Assembly (NCBI GenBank): GCA_963803245.1
Contig: CAWDLI010000011.1
Coordinates: 109,906 to 173,905 of the forward strand
Length of the DNA: 64,000 nt
Direction of reading: 5' to 3'
Origin: JACVRW01 sp963803245
GTDB lineage: Bacteria; Actinomycetota; Thermoleophilia; Solirubrobacterales; Thermoleophilaceae
Shown: one piece after another, positions 18,144 to 25,930 of the stretch
How the letters are laid out: each line of letters opens with the position of its first letter
Numbering within the stretch: position 1 is the stretch's first letter
Program-made: the position numbers and the translations under genes
The notes under the pieces: generated by a model
What the model was told of the DNA's origin: nothing
The model's input: the letters and a program-made list of their open reading frames with translations, nothing else
The model's database searches: none

Positions 18144-19002
18144 GGGCGGCCTCCAGGTCCTCGGCGCTCACTGCCTCCACGTCGGCGAGCGTGCGCGGCA
18201 CGAGCTTGGTGAGGACGCGACCGGGTCCGCTCTCCACGAACCGCCGGGCGCCGAGCTCGTGGAGCGCCAACAGCGTCTCGCGCCAGCGCACCGGCCGCGT
18301 CAGGCCGTCGAGCAGCCGCCGGCGGATGTCGTCGAACGGCCGCGCCGACAGGCCCGAGAGCGCGATCGTGCGCGGAGGCCGCAGCTCCACCTCGGCGAGC
18401 GCCGCGGCGAAGGCCGGCTCGGCGTGCGCCATCGCCGGAGAGTGGAAGGCCCCGCCCACCGAGAGGCGCACCGAGCGCAGCCCCTCCTCACGGGCTTCGC
18501 TCGACGCGAGGTCCAGGTCGGGGCCGCTGCCCGACAGCACGACCTCGGTCGGGGCGTTGTCGTTCGCCACCGTGAGGCGATGGCGCCCGGCGATCTCGGC
18601 GGCCGCGCCCTCGGGCTCCCCGAGCACGGCGAGCATGCCGCCGTCGCCATCTGCGCGGGCGGCCTCGTCCATGAGCCGCCCGCGCAACACCACCAGGCAG
18701 AGTGCGTCGGCCTCGCTCAGGCTTTCCGCCGCTACGAGGGCCGCGAACTCCCCGAGCGAGTGGCCCGCCACGAACTCCGCCGCCGGGCGGCCGAGGCGCT
18801 CCCACCCGGCCAGGCTGGCGCAGAACACCGCCGGCTGGTTGTAGCGCGTGCCGTCGCCGGCGCGCTCGAAGGGATCGTCTCCAACCTCCGCGTGTGCGCG
18901 CTCGATCAGGTCGGGCCGGTGGCGCTCCACCATCTCGCGCATGTCTCGGGTCTGGCTCCCCTGTCCGGGGAAGAGCAGTGCTGTGTTCGTGTGTCGGGGC
19001 AC
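18136..19002 (-). CDS. fabD: Malonyl-CoA:ACP transacylase
   Basis: A 288-residue acyltransferase that loads malonyl from CoA onto acyl carrier protein. It begins LLFPGQGSQTRDM, the catalytic Ser is in VAGHSLGEFAAL, and the second active-site region GGAFHSPAM contains the His. The GTG at 19002 is chosen because it places GQGSQ at the usual distance; no good Shine-Dalgarno precedes it. It is the first gene of the fatty acid operon, with a long hairpin-bearing leader and a palindrome between it and the divergent marR gene. Confidence 0.92.
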   Translation of the reverse strand: MPRHTNTALLFPGQGSQTRDMREMVERHRPDLIERAHAEVGDDPFERAGDGTRYNQPAVFCASLAGWERLGRPAAEFVAGHSLGEFAALVAAESLSEADALCLVVLRGRLMDEAARADGDGGMLAVLGEPEGAAAEIAGRHRLTVANDNAPTEVVLSGSGPDLDLASSEAREEGLRSVRLSVGGAFHSPAMAHAEPAFAAALAEVELRPPRTIALSGLSARPFDDIRRRLLDGLTRPVRWRETLLALHELGARRFVESGPGRVLTKLVPRTLADVEAVSAEDLEAARA

Positions 19003-19055
19003 GCGGGGGAAGGTTCCCGACGAGCGACCCGCGCGCCACTCGATCGCCGCTCGCT

Positions 19056-19092
19056 CCCCCCGGCTGGGGGGAAGTTCCCCCCGCATGGGGGG
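19056..19092 (-). repeat. Twin C6/G6 hairpins in the fab operon leader
   Basis: Two near-identical perfect hairpins sit in tandem: six C, loop GGCT, six G at 19056-19071 and six C, loop GCAT, six G at 19077-19092, separated by AAGTT. They lie 54 bases before the fabD start, in the probable leader of the fab transcript. Four G6/C6 runs could also form a quadruplex. A role as attenuator or processing site is conjecture. Confidence 0.5.
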
Positions 19093-19127
19093 TTGGAGGG
19101 CCGACTCAGGGCGCTCGAATGATTGGA

Positions 19128-19146
19128 CCCACAAATAATTTGCGGG
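19128..19146. promoter_or_regulatory. Candidate MarR operator between marR and the fab operon
   Basis: CCCaCAAATaATTTGcGGG is an inverted repeat with perfect CAAAT/ATTTG arms and flanking CCC/GGG. Its AT-rich core stands out against very GC-rich surroundings. It ends 4 bases before the TAGAGT box of marR and faces the fab operon promoter region. MarR-family dimers bind palindromes of this size, so control of both directions by the adjacent protein is a strong inference. Confidence 0.6.
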
Positions 19147-19163
19147 GAGTAGAGTGCGCCGGG

Positions 19164-19631
19164 ATGATCGGCTCAGAGCGGCCGCCGGAGGCGCTGGCGC
19201 AGTACACCGGCTTCCTCCTGAACTGGGTCGCCCGCCACTCGAGGGAGCACTTCGCCAAGGCACTCGAGGCGGAGCTCGGGCTGCACCCGCGCGAATTCGG
19301 CGTGCTGGCCGTGGTGGAGCGCCAGCCCGGGATCACCCAGCAGGCGATCGGCGACGCCGCCGGCGTGGACCCGAGCACGATGGTGGCCACGCTCGACGGG
19401 CTCGAGGAGCGCGGTCTGGCCGAGCGCCGGCCCCACTCGAGCGACCGGCGCAAGCGCGCCGTCTACCTCACCGAGCAGGGCGAGGAGGCCGCGAAGCAGG
19501 GCCAGCGCATCGGCCGCGAGGTGGGCAAGGAGGTCTTCGGCGCGCTCAGTGCGGACGAGCGCAAGCAGCTCAACGCTCTGCTCCGGAAGGTCGCGGGGAT
19601 GGAGGAGAGGAGCCTTTCGCGAAGCAGCTGA
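19164..19631 (+). CDS. MarR-family transcriptional regulator
   Basis: A 155-residue winged-helix repressor. Dimerisation helices flank the DNA-binding core: LGLHPREFGVLAVVERQPGITQQAIGDA is the lead-in, SDRRKRAVYLTEQGEE is the wing, and VDPSTMVATLDGLEERGL is the recognition helix region. The ATG at 19164 has TAGAGT (19150-19155) 8 bases upstream and no Shine-Dalgarno, so the mRNA is probably leaderless. It is divergent from the fatty acid operon with a palindrome between them, making it a candidate repressor of that operon in the manner of FabT, although FabT homology itself is not claimed. The alcohol dehydrogenase gene follows with overlap. Confidence 0.88.
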   Translation: MIGSERPPEALAQYTGFLLNWVARHSREHFAKALEAELGLHPREFGVLAVVERQPGITQQAIGDAAGVDPSTMVATLDGLEERGLAERRPHSSDRRKRAVYLTEQGEEAAKQGQRIGREVGKEVFGALSADERKQLNALLRKVAGMEERSLSRSS

Positions 19632-20638
19632 CGAAAATCGAGAACTCGCGCGTCGAGTGGCGCGACGTCGCGGACCCCGAGCTCGGCGGACCGGGCGAGG
19701 CGCTCGTACGGCCGCTGGCTGTCGCCATCTGCGACCTGGACCACCTGATGATCCAGGGCCACGCCCCGATCCCCGGTGAGATCGCCCTCGGCCACGAGCA
19801 GGTCGGCGAGGTGGTGGCCGTGGGCGACGAGGTGGCGGGCCATCGCGTGGGGGACGTGGTGTCGGTCCCGTTCCAGATCAGCTGCGGCGCCTGCGACTTC
19901 TGCAGGCGCGGCCGCACGGGCGACTGCGAGAGCGTGCCGCCGCAGTCCATGTACGGCTTCGGGATGGTCGGAGGCGACTGGGGCGGAGCGCTCGCGGACC
20001 TGGTGCGCGTGCCCTTCGCCGACGCGATGCTCGTGGAGCTGCCGAAGGGCCTCGAGCCAGTGAGCGTTGCGAGCGCGAGCGACAACGTGGTGGACGGCTG
20101 GCGCACCGTGGCCGGCCCGCTCGCCCGGCGTCCAGGCGCGCCCGTACTGGTGCTCGGCGGCCTCGCACGCTCGGTGGGCCTCTACGCGGTCGACGCCGCT
20201 CTGGCTCTCGGCGCCGCGTCGGTGACCTACGTGGACGAGGATCAGGGGCGGCTCGCAGTGGCCGCGGACCTCGGCGCGGAGGTGGTGGAGGGACCGCCTT
20301 CCGCGGACCTCGGCCGGTTCCCGGTCACTGTCGACTCCACGGCCTCGCGTGAGGGGCTCGTGGCCGCCATCGGCTCCACCGAGCGCGGCGGCGAGTGCAC
20401 CCACGTGGGCATCCTGTACGAGGCCGAGACACCGCTCCCGCTGCTGCAGATGTACGTGAACGGGATCCAGCTCCACGTGGGCCGCGCGATGGCGCGCGCC
20501 GATCTGCCAACCGTCCTCGATCACGTGGCCGCGGGGCGCCTGCGGCCCGAGCGCGTGACCAGCCGAGTGGTGCCCTGGGAGGCGGCCGCGGAGGCGGTGC
20601 TCGAGTTCGAGACGAAGCTCGTGGTCGCGCGCCAATAG
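19628..20638 (+). CDS. Zinc-dependent alcohol dehydrogenase
   Basis: About 336 residues of a medium-chain dehydrogenase. Catalytic zinc ligands are the Cys in VAICDLDHL and the His in LGHEQVGEVV; the structural-zinc lobe SCGACDFCRRGRTGDC has four Cys. A Rossmann segment (VLVLGGLARSVGLYAVD) binds NAD(P). The start is a puzzle: the family N terminus (QLTKIENSRVEW) is present, but no ATG, GTG or TTG lies before it in frame. CTG at 19628, overlapping the marR stop as CTGA, is the best site, with GGAGGAG about 20 bases upstream. A local sequence error is an alternative. It is co-transcribed with marR and may handle an alcohol or aldehyde. Confidence 0.82.
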   Translation: MTKIENSRVEWRDVADPELGGPGEALVRPLAVAICDLDHLMIQGHAPIPGEIALGHEQVGEVVAVGDEVAGHRVGDVVSVPFQISCGACDFCRRGRTGDCESVPPQSMYGFGMVGGDWGGALADLVRVPFADAMLVELPKGLEPVSVASASDNVVDGWRTVAGPLARRPGAPVLVLGGLARSVGLYAVDAALALGAASVTYVDEDQGRLAVAADLGAEVVEGPPSADLGRFPVTVDSTASREGLVAAIGSTERGGECTHVGILYEAETPLPLLQMYVNGIQLHVGRAMARADLPTVLDHVAAGRLRPERVTSRVVPWEAAAEAVLEFETKLVVARQ

Positions 20639-20650
20639 GGCGAACTCGGT

Positions 20651-20674
20651 GTGCCGCAGGCAGGCTTGTGGCAC
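20651..20674 (+). terminator. Hairpin after the alcohol dehydrogenase gene
   Basis: GTGCCGCA pairs with TGTGGCAC (8 pairs, one G-U) around an 8-base loop, starting 12 bases after the dehydrogenase stop. No T-run follows, as is common in actinobacteria, so termination is a guess. Confidence 0.35.
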
Positions 20675-20766
20675 CAACCCTGAACCGAACTTGCGCAGTT
20701 GCCGTGGCGTGCCGCCGAGTGGGTACCAATCGCAACCACCCCCGCGCGGGGGCGGAGACGCAACCC

Positions 20767-21522
20767 ATGACCGGCTCTGGAAAAAGGATCGCGCGAACGG
20801 GAGCGCTGACGGCGGTCCTGCTGCTGCTCCTCCTGCCCGCGGGAGCCAGCGCGGCGACCCCGGCAGAGCTCATCGGGCAGACGGTCGCGACCGTGAACGG
20901 CGTGGTCGAGAACACCGGAGCGACGGTCACCAGGACGGTCACGGACGCCCAGCAGGCGCTGGGCGGCGGGGTCCCGGTGGAGCCCGTGAACCCCGCGGAC
21001 CCGGTTCCCGTCGCGCCCACCTCCGGCACCGCGCTCGGTGCCAAGGTCGAGCGGACCGTCGCCGCGGCCGAGACCACCGTGGCCGCGGCCACCGGTCAGG
21101 ACCTGCTCGCGGCCGCCAGGCCCGCCGCCGCCAAGCGGCCGGCCGCGCATACGCGCCGCGAGGCGCGCCCGCCCGCCGCGTCGCCGCGGTCCTCGGCGCC
21201 TGAGATGCCCGCCTCGCGCGCCTCGCTTGGCGTGGCCGCGACGGCCTCGGACGAGGTCGCCACGGGACCGGCTCCCCGGAAGGCCCCGCAGGCGCAGCTT
21301 CCGAGCACTTCATCCAAGCCCGCCGGCGCCCAGCCGGCCGGTCCCACGTTCGGCGCCTCCAGCGGCGGCGGCGTGGCGTCCGCGGGGTTCTCCGCCGGGG
21401 CTGTGGCGGTTCTTCTCATGGCCCTGTGCCTGACGGCCTCCGCGCTCAAGACGCGGCTGCCTCGCTTCGACGAGGTCGGGCGGCCGTTGCCGCTCGTCTT
21501 CGCGCTCGAACGCCCCGGTTAG
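20767..21522 (+). CDS. Secreted or surface protein with C-terminal membrane helix
   Basis: A 251-residue protein of unknown function. A signal peptide (about residues 1-30, GALTAVLLLLLLPAGASA) is followed by a helical stretch, then a long Ala/Pro/Arg-rich, low-complexity segment, a Gly/Ser linker and a single membrane helix (AVAVLLMALCLTASAL) near residue 220. The short cytoplasmic tail ends in FDEVGRPLPLVFALERPG. The layout is that of a wall-spanning anchored protein, but there is no LPxTG signal. It is 75 bases upstream of the LPLTG repeat protein and may form a surface pair with it. The ATG at 20767 starts the signal peptide. Confidence 0.65.
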   Translation: MTGSGKRIARTGALTAVLLLLLLPAGASAATPAELIGQTVATVNGVVENTGATVTRTVTDAQQALGGGVPVEPVNPADPVPVAPTSGTALGAKVERTVAAAETTVAAATGQDLLAAARPAAAKRPAAHTRREARPPAASPRSSAPEMPASRASLGVAATASDEVATGPAPRKAPQAQLPSTSSKPAGAQPAGPTFGASSGGGVASAGFSAGAVAVLLMALCLTASALKTRLPRFDEVGRPLPLVFALERPG

Positions 21523-21596
21523 TCCTCCCGGACTGCCGATGACGCCGGGCCTGCGCGCCCGGCACGACGTTCGAACTCGAAGAAGGAGCAGTTCAG

Positions 21597-22692
21597 ATGA
21601 AACGCAGCACTTCGGTGCTCGGGGCTGTACTGGCGCTCGCGCTGGCGGCACAGCCTGCGTGGGCGCAAACCCCGAGCGAAAATCAGAGCACCACGGATTC
21701 GGCCGTCGCCGGACAGGTCGGATCGATCGACGTGGCCGCCCCCGTGCGAATCGCAAGCGACTGTGGCGACGACGGCGCATCCTCGAACGCCTCCGGCGGA
21801 GCCCAGGACACGGGCGACTCGACCGGAGCGCCAGGTGGGCGCGCAGTCGGTGAACGCCCCCGTGCGCGTGCTCAGCGACGGCGATGACCCCGGCGCCGCG
21901 GGAGCGACCGGCGGTGCGCAGTCGTTCGATGGGTCCTCGGGAGGGGCCCAGGTCGGATCACAAGCTGTAAGCGCGCCCGTGCGCGTGGCCAGCGACGGCA
22001 GCGGCGGAGGCTCGCCGTCGGCAGGGCCGGCAGACGGTGGACAGACAGCCACCGCGTCGGAAGGGGCCATGCAGGTCGGCTCCGTCGGGGCGGAAGCCCC
22101 CGTCAGCGTTCTGAGCGACGACGGGGACGATCCGGACACAACCGGCGGAGACGACGGCGCGGAGGTCGTGGACGAGGTCATCGAGGCCGGGGTGGGGACC
22201 CTGGCCGAGATCCTCGACGGGGGTGCCCGGGAGGCAGCGGCAGCCACCGGGCCCACGACCGATGGGACCGTCACCACCCCCGTTCTCGGGGTCGTGGGGC
22301 GGGCCCTCGAGACGAGTGCGGCGGCATTCCGGGGCGTGTCCTCGGGTGCCGCCGGCTCGTCTTCCGGCGGCAGCGGTGCCGCCGGAACGCAGGGATCGGG
22401 CGGTCTCGCCGAGCAGCCCGGTTCCGGTGGGATCGGCGACACAGCGGTGCTACGTGCCGAAGGCGGGGCCTCGCTGCCCTCAGGCGCGGGACTCGTCCCG
22501 GCCGCCCTCGTCGACGTGGCGGGGTCGCTCCCGCTCACGGGGATATCCGCATGGCTGCTGATCGCGGCCGGCGTGTGGCTCCTGCTGAGCGGGCTGGCGC
22601 TGCTGCTCGCCCTCACGTTGATGAAGGCTCCCGGACGCCGTGGGAGCGTCCGGGACGCCGCTTCGTCCCCGGCTCCACGCTTCGTCCGCTGA
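21597..22692 (+). CDS. LPLTG-anchored repeat surface protein, one frameshift
   Basis: The reconstructed product is about 364 residues. A signal peptide (ALALAAQPAWAQ) leads into four repeats of about 20 residues with the core APVRVxSD: VAAPVRIASDCGDDG, VNAPVRVLSDGDDPG, VSAPVRVASDGSGGG and AEAPVSVLSDDGDDP, spaced by Gly/Ser/Asp-rich linkers. A Ser/Gly-rich stalk follows, then SLPLTG, a hydrophobic helix and a basic tail (KAPGRRGSVR), a complete sortase sorting signal. One extra base near 21831 separates repeats one and two; removing it gives GAQVGAQSVNAPVRV, matching the next repeat. The strand-like repeats recall chaplin-type secreted proteins, only as an analogy. No sortase gene is in the window. 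Confidence 0.7.
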
Positions 22693-22828
22693 GCGACGGG
22701 ACATCCGCGGGCGGGGCCGGTTCGGCCGGGTCCCGCCTTGCGGAAGCGGCCGGCTCGGCCGGCTGCGCACCGATGGACATCGACGCGGTTGGCGAAGAAG
22801 GGCGGATCGTGCTTAGGATGGACCCCTG

Positions 22829-23662
22829 ATGAGGGGATCCGCCGTCTCCCCGGGAGTGGTCGTGCTGATCGCGATCATCGGGGCGCTCACCTTCGCCGGC
22901 CCGGCCGCGGGCCAGTCACCGACGGCCGACGCCTCCGGCGCGGCAAACGGACGTGTCATCTTCAGCGCCCGCTTCGACGAGAGCGGCGGCCCGTACGCGG
23001 GCGGCGCCACTCCGTTCGTGGTGGTGCGCAACGCCGCCGGCAAGGTGGTCGCGGAACGGCGCGCCTCGGGACGCACGGTCATCTCGCTGCCGCGCGGCCG
23101 CTATGTCGTGGGCGCCTACTGGCGTCCCTGTGAGGGCACCTGCGACGCCGAGGACCTGCCGCTCGACCGCTGCGCGAAGCGCGTTCCCATCCGAACGGCC
23201 GCCCGCGGGGCGTCCGAGACCGTGACCGCCACCGCCGTGTTCAAGGGCGGCGAGACCTGCAGCCTGCGGGTGAGCTCGGACTGGCCGCCCCCGGCGATCA
23301 TCCGCGCGGGTGGCGCGACGCTCACCGCGACCCGCGGTCCGTACTGCCGCCCCTCGCCGAAGACGTGCACGCCGCCGGCGTCGCAGCCGAGCACCAAGCG
23401 CCGCCTGCCGGTGCGCGCGCGCACCCGTGTGACGATCGACTTCGGCGTGCCCACCCGCAGGCTGCAGCTGACCGGGATCTGCGGCAACGGCCCGCTCAGC
23501 TACTCGAAGGCGGGCCGCCGCTGGTCCTTCAGGGTGCCGCTCGAGACCGCCGCGAGCATCGGCACCTGCCACGACATCAAGCTCACGGTCACCTACGCCG
23601 GACCCGGCGTGCGACGCGGCGTGAGAGCCGTGTTCGGGTTCGACCTGCGCCTAGCCGGCTGA
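22829..23662 (+). CDS. Secreted protein of unknown function
   Basis: A 277-residue exported protein. Residues 1-28 are a signal peptide (VVVLIAIIGALTFAGPAAG). The mature part is rich in beta-strand patterns and contains eight to ten Cys, including CEGTCDAED, CAKR, CSLR, CRPSPKTC, CGNG and CHDIK, suggesting disulfides outside the cell. I do not recognise a family. The ATG at 22829 follows TAGGAT (22814-22819) after 9 bases without a Shine-Dalgarno, the leaderless pattern seen elsewhere here. It lies 136 bases after the LPLTG protein, with its own predicted promoter. Confidence 0.7.
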   Translation: MRGSAVSPGVVVLIAIIGALTFAGPAAGQSPTADASGAANGRVIFSARFDESGGPYAGGATPFVVVRNAAGKVVAERRASGRTVISLPRGRYVVGAYWRPCEGTCDAEDLPLDRCAKRVPIRTAARGASETVTATAVFKGGETCSLRVSSDWPPPAIIRAGGATLTATRGPYCRPSPKTCTPPASQPSTKRRLPVRARTRVTIDFGVPTRRLQLTGICGNGPLSYSKAGRRWSFRVPLETAASIGTCHDIKLTVTYAGPGVRRGVRAVFGFDLRLAG

Positions 23663-23667
23663 GGCCT

Positions 23668-23959
23668 GCTCGCGGGTCCTGTCTCCGTCGCGTCTCCTCG
23701 TTCGAGGACCAAACGACGGTCCTCGCCCGAGAAGTCGCAACGTCGCCACCCGCTCGACCGCACCGACGGCTGACCAATTCCGTGCCCCTCATGAGGAGCG
23801 CTATGCGACGACCGACGGATCACCGGGCCGCTCGTCCCTCACGCTCCTTCCAAAAGAGAGGCGCTTCGCTCGTCGAGCGGGTGGCGACGGCGGCGGTTAC
23901 CGGACGAGTGAGCTTGCGAGCTCGAACGGTGATCGCTGCCGGAGACAGGCCCCGCGAGC
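23668..23959. other. Nested inverted repeats, possible structured RNA
   Basis: This 310-base gap between convergent genes holds no credible protein. An outer pair (23668-23687 with 23940-23959) matches in 19 of 20 positions. An inner pair (23741-23758 with 23872-23889) is perfect over 18. Between them, GAGGACC/GGTCCTC forms a hairpin at 23704-23724. On the other side, about 23893-23937, a GCGGTTACCG/CGGTGATCGC helix with two G-U pairs closes over a GAGCT/AGCTC hairpin. The layout fits a roughly 290-base folded RNA on either strand. It does not match tmRNA, RNase P RNA or SRP RNA signatures that I know. Confidence 0.45.
23721..23752. repeat. Shared intergenic element, copy A
   Basis: About 31 bases, beginning CCTCGC and centred on AGAAGTCGCAA, that recur at 29163-29194 with four mismatches and one single-base gap. 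This copy lies inside the nested inverted-repeat region, between convergent genes. The function is unknown. Confidence 0.5.
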
Positions 23960-23972
23960 CAAGGCAAAGGCG

Positions 23973-24485
23973 CTAGGCCAGCCCCTCCGCCTTGTACTCC
24001 CGCAGAAAGCCCTCGAACAGCCGCCGGTGACCCTCCTCGTCACGGAGGATGTCGATCACCATGTCCTGGGTCACCGGGTCCTTGCCCTCGGTGAAATCGA
24101 TGATCCGGTTGTAGTGCTCGATCGCGCCCGACTCGGCCTGGATCACGCCCTTGATCACGTGCACGATGTCGGTCTGCTCGTCGGGCGGCTGCAGGTAGGA
24201 CTGCTCGGCGCTGAAGTCGAGCGAGCCGGGCACCACGCCGTAGAGCTCCTTGATCCGCGAGCCGAACTGGCGGGCGTGGCCGAGCTCCACCGTGATGTCC
24301 TCGTCGAGCGACTCGATGATCTCCTGGGCGCGCACGCCGTCCGGGTTGATCGAGTTCGTGATGTAGCTCATCACCGTCTCGAGCTCCATCCAGTACGCCT
24401 TGGTCAGGAGCGCGATCAGCTCCTCGCGCTCGGACCGCATGTCTTCACTGAGAATCCCCTGCCGGGGTGTGGTGTCGGTAGCCAT
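23973..24485 (-). CDS. Ferritin-like/bacterioferritin-type protein
   Basis: A 170-residue four-helix protein of the ferritin-like superfamily. Candidate di-iron ligands are visible in order: Glu in ELETVMSYIT, Glu/His in DITVELGHARQF, Glu in QAESGAIEHYN, and Glu/His in ILRDEEGHRRLFEGF. The length and pattern match small bacterioferritin or ferroxidase-like proteins without a haem-binding Met that I can identify. It probably binds iron or protects against oxidative stress. The ATG at 24485 has an AGGAG site. It is divergent from the EcsC protein gene, 43 bases away, and convergent with the secreted protein across the inverted-repeat gap. Confidence 0.82.
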   Translation of the reverse strand: MATDTTPRQGILSEDMRSEREELIALLTKAYWMELETVMSYITNSINPDGVRAQEIIESLDEDITVELGHARQFGSRIKELYGVVPGSLDFSAEQSYLQPPDEQTDIVHVIKGVIQAESGAIEHYNRIIDFTEGKDPVTQDMVIDILRDEEGHRRLFEGFLREYKAEGLA

Positions 24486-24528
24486 GGCTATCTCCTACCT
24501 CGGGGTGCGGGTCGCCAAACTGGGGCGC

Positions 24529-25173
24529 ATGGATGCAGTGTCCCAACTGGAGCAAGTGGGCCGCCCGCCGAAGTCTCTCTGGGACCGGATCCTGTCCGAG
24601 CCGGATCGCGCCCCGGAGCACATCGCGCTCGCCGCCGCGGACAAGTTCGGACCGGCCGCCGAGGAGTGGGTGCGGGTGGCCGGCGTGGGGCAGACCCCCA
24701 AGAAGCTCGCGCGGATCGCCTATCGCAAGCACGTGCGGGTGGCGCGCCTAGAGGGCGGCGCCCTGGGAGTGGGCGGCATCTTCACGGCTGCCCCGGACCT
24801 GGTGGCGCTCCTCTGGATCCAGAGCCGGATGGTCTTCTACATCGCTGCCGCGCACGGGTACGACCCGCGGCACCCGATGCGCCCGGCCGAGCTGCTCGCG
24901 CTGCTCGAGCTCTACCCCACCCCGGCGGACGCCCGGCAGGCCCTCGACGGCATGGGCAAGCGCCTGGCGCAGGCCGCCGCGGAGCGGGCGCTGCGCACGG
25001 GCGACCGGACGGGACTGCACCTCAAGCTCGCCAGGTACATGGCCAAGCGGATGACAAGGCACTACGCGGGCCGGCTGATACCGCTCATCGGCGCGCCGAT
25101 CGGCGCGCTTCAGAACGCCGGCGTCACCAAGCGCCTGGGAAAACGCGCGCTCGCCTACTACGGCGGCGACTAG
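24529..25173 (+). CDS. EcsC family protein
   Basis: A 214-residue protein resembling the EcsC family, whose biochemical role is not established. The N-terminal part is helical and polar; the central GGALGVGGIFTAAPDLVALLWIQSRMVFYIAAAHGYD is the hydrophobic, Gly-rich core typical of EcsC proteins; and the C-terminal LIPLIGAPIGALQNAGVTKRLGKRALAYY matches the family's second conserved block. The ATG at 24529 is preferred; an upstream ATG at 24484 would overlap the divergent gene's start codon. Its 3' end overlaps the convergent SDR gene by 4 bases. Confidence 0.75.
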   Translation: MDAVSQLEQVGRPPKSLWDRILSEPDRAPEHIALAAADKFGPAAEEWVRVAGVGQTPKKLARIAYRKHVRVARLEGGALGVGGIFTAAPDLVALLWIQSRMVFYIAAAHGYDPRHPMRPAELLALLELYPTPADARQALDGMGKRLAQAAAERALRTGDRTGLHLKLARYMAKRMTRHYAGRLIPLIGAPIGALQNAGVTKRLGKRALAYYGGD

Positions 25174-25850
25174 GCCTTGCCGTAGACGGGCACGGCTGCG
25201 CCGCTCATGGTCTCGGAGTGATCCGAGACGAGGAAGCGCACCACCTTCGCGATCGCGCTGGGATCGACCCACTTGGAGTAGTCCGCGTCCGGCTGGGCCG
25301 CGCGGTTGGCAGGCGTATCGATCACGCTCGGCAGGATCGCGTTGGCGCGCACTCCCTTGCTCTTGTACTCGGCGTCGAGCGCCTGCACGAAGGCGAGCAG
25401 GGCGGCCTTGCCCGCGATGTAGCCGGCCGCGCCGGCGAACGGCCGCAGCGCCGCGCGCGCGGAGACCCCCACGAAGGCGCCGCCCCCGCGCTCGACCAGG
25501 CGCGGCATCGCCTCGCGCGCGAGAAGGAAGGCCGGTGTGAGGTTCAGGTCGATCATCCGCCGGAAGTCGGCCGGGTCGGTCTCGTGGACCAGCGGCCCGG
25601 AGCTGTAGCCCCCGACGAGATTCACCACGGCCTCCAGGTCGTCCACGTCCGCCACGGCCGCCGCCACTCCGCCGTCCGGATCGGTGAGATCGGCGCGGAC
25701 GAGGGACACGCGATCGCCCAGCGCCGACTCGATCCGCTCGCGCTCCACGTCCACGATCCAGGTGAGCTCGCAGCCGTACCCGGCGTCGAGAAGTTCCTGC
25801 ACGACGGCGGTTCCGAGCGCTCCGGTCCCTCCTGCCACGAGGACGGTCAT
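25170..25850 (-). CDS. Short-chain dehydrogenase/reductase
   Basis: A 226-residue SDR. The N-terminal cofactor motif is GGTGALG near residues 7-13, NLVGGYSSG replaces the usual NNAG, and the catalytic region has SARAALRPFAGAAGYIAGKAAL with YxxxK (YIAGK). ILPSVIDTPANR is the post-active-site loop. The NLVGG variation and absence of a strict NNAG motif place it among the atypical SDRs; the substrate is unknown. The ATG at 25850 begins the Rossmann strand immediately (MTVLVAGGTG). Confidence 0.82.
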   Translation of the reverse strand: MTVLVAGGTGALGTAVVQELLDAGYGCELTWIVDVERERIESALGDRVSLVRADLTDPDGGVAAAVADVDDLEAVVNLVGGYSSGPLVHETDPADFRRMIDLNLTPAFLLAREAMPRLVERGGGAFVGVSARAALRPFAGAAGYIAGKAALLAFVQALDAEYKSKGVRANAILPSVIDTPANRAAQPDADYSKWVDPSAIAKVVRFLVSDHSETMSGAAVPVYGKA

Positions 25851-25930
25851 GTCAGGTCTTCGGGGCCGGGGGCGACTCCACGGCCATGCAGGCTATCCCG
25901 TCCGAGTTCGGTTCTACCTTGGCTCTTCCG

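Noticed and set aside
23663..23972. Possible tmRNA, RNase P RNA or SRP RNA in the inverted-repeat gap
   Set aside because: None of the signature sequences of these RNAs is present on either strand: no tRNA-like end, no RNase P conserved regions and no SRP tetraloop domain.
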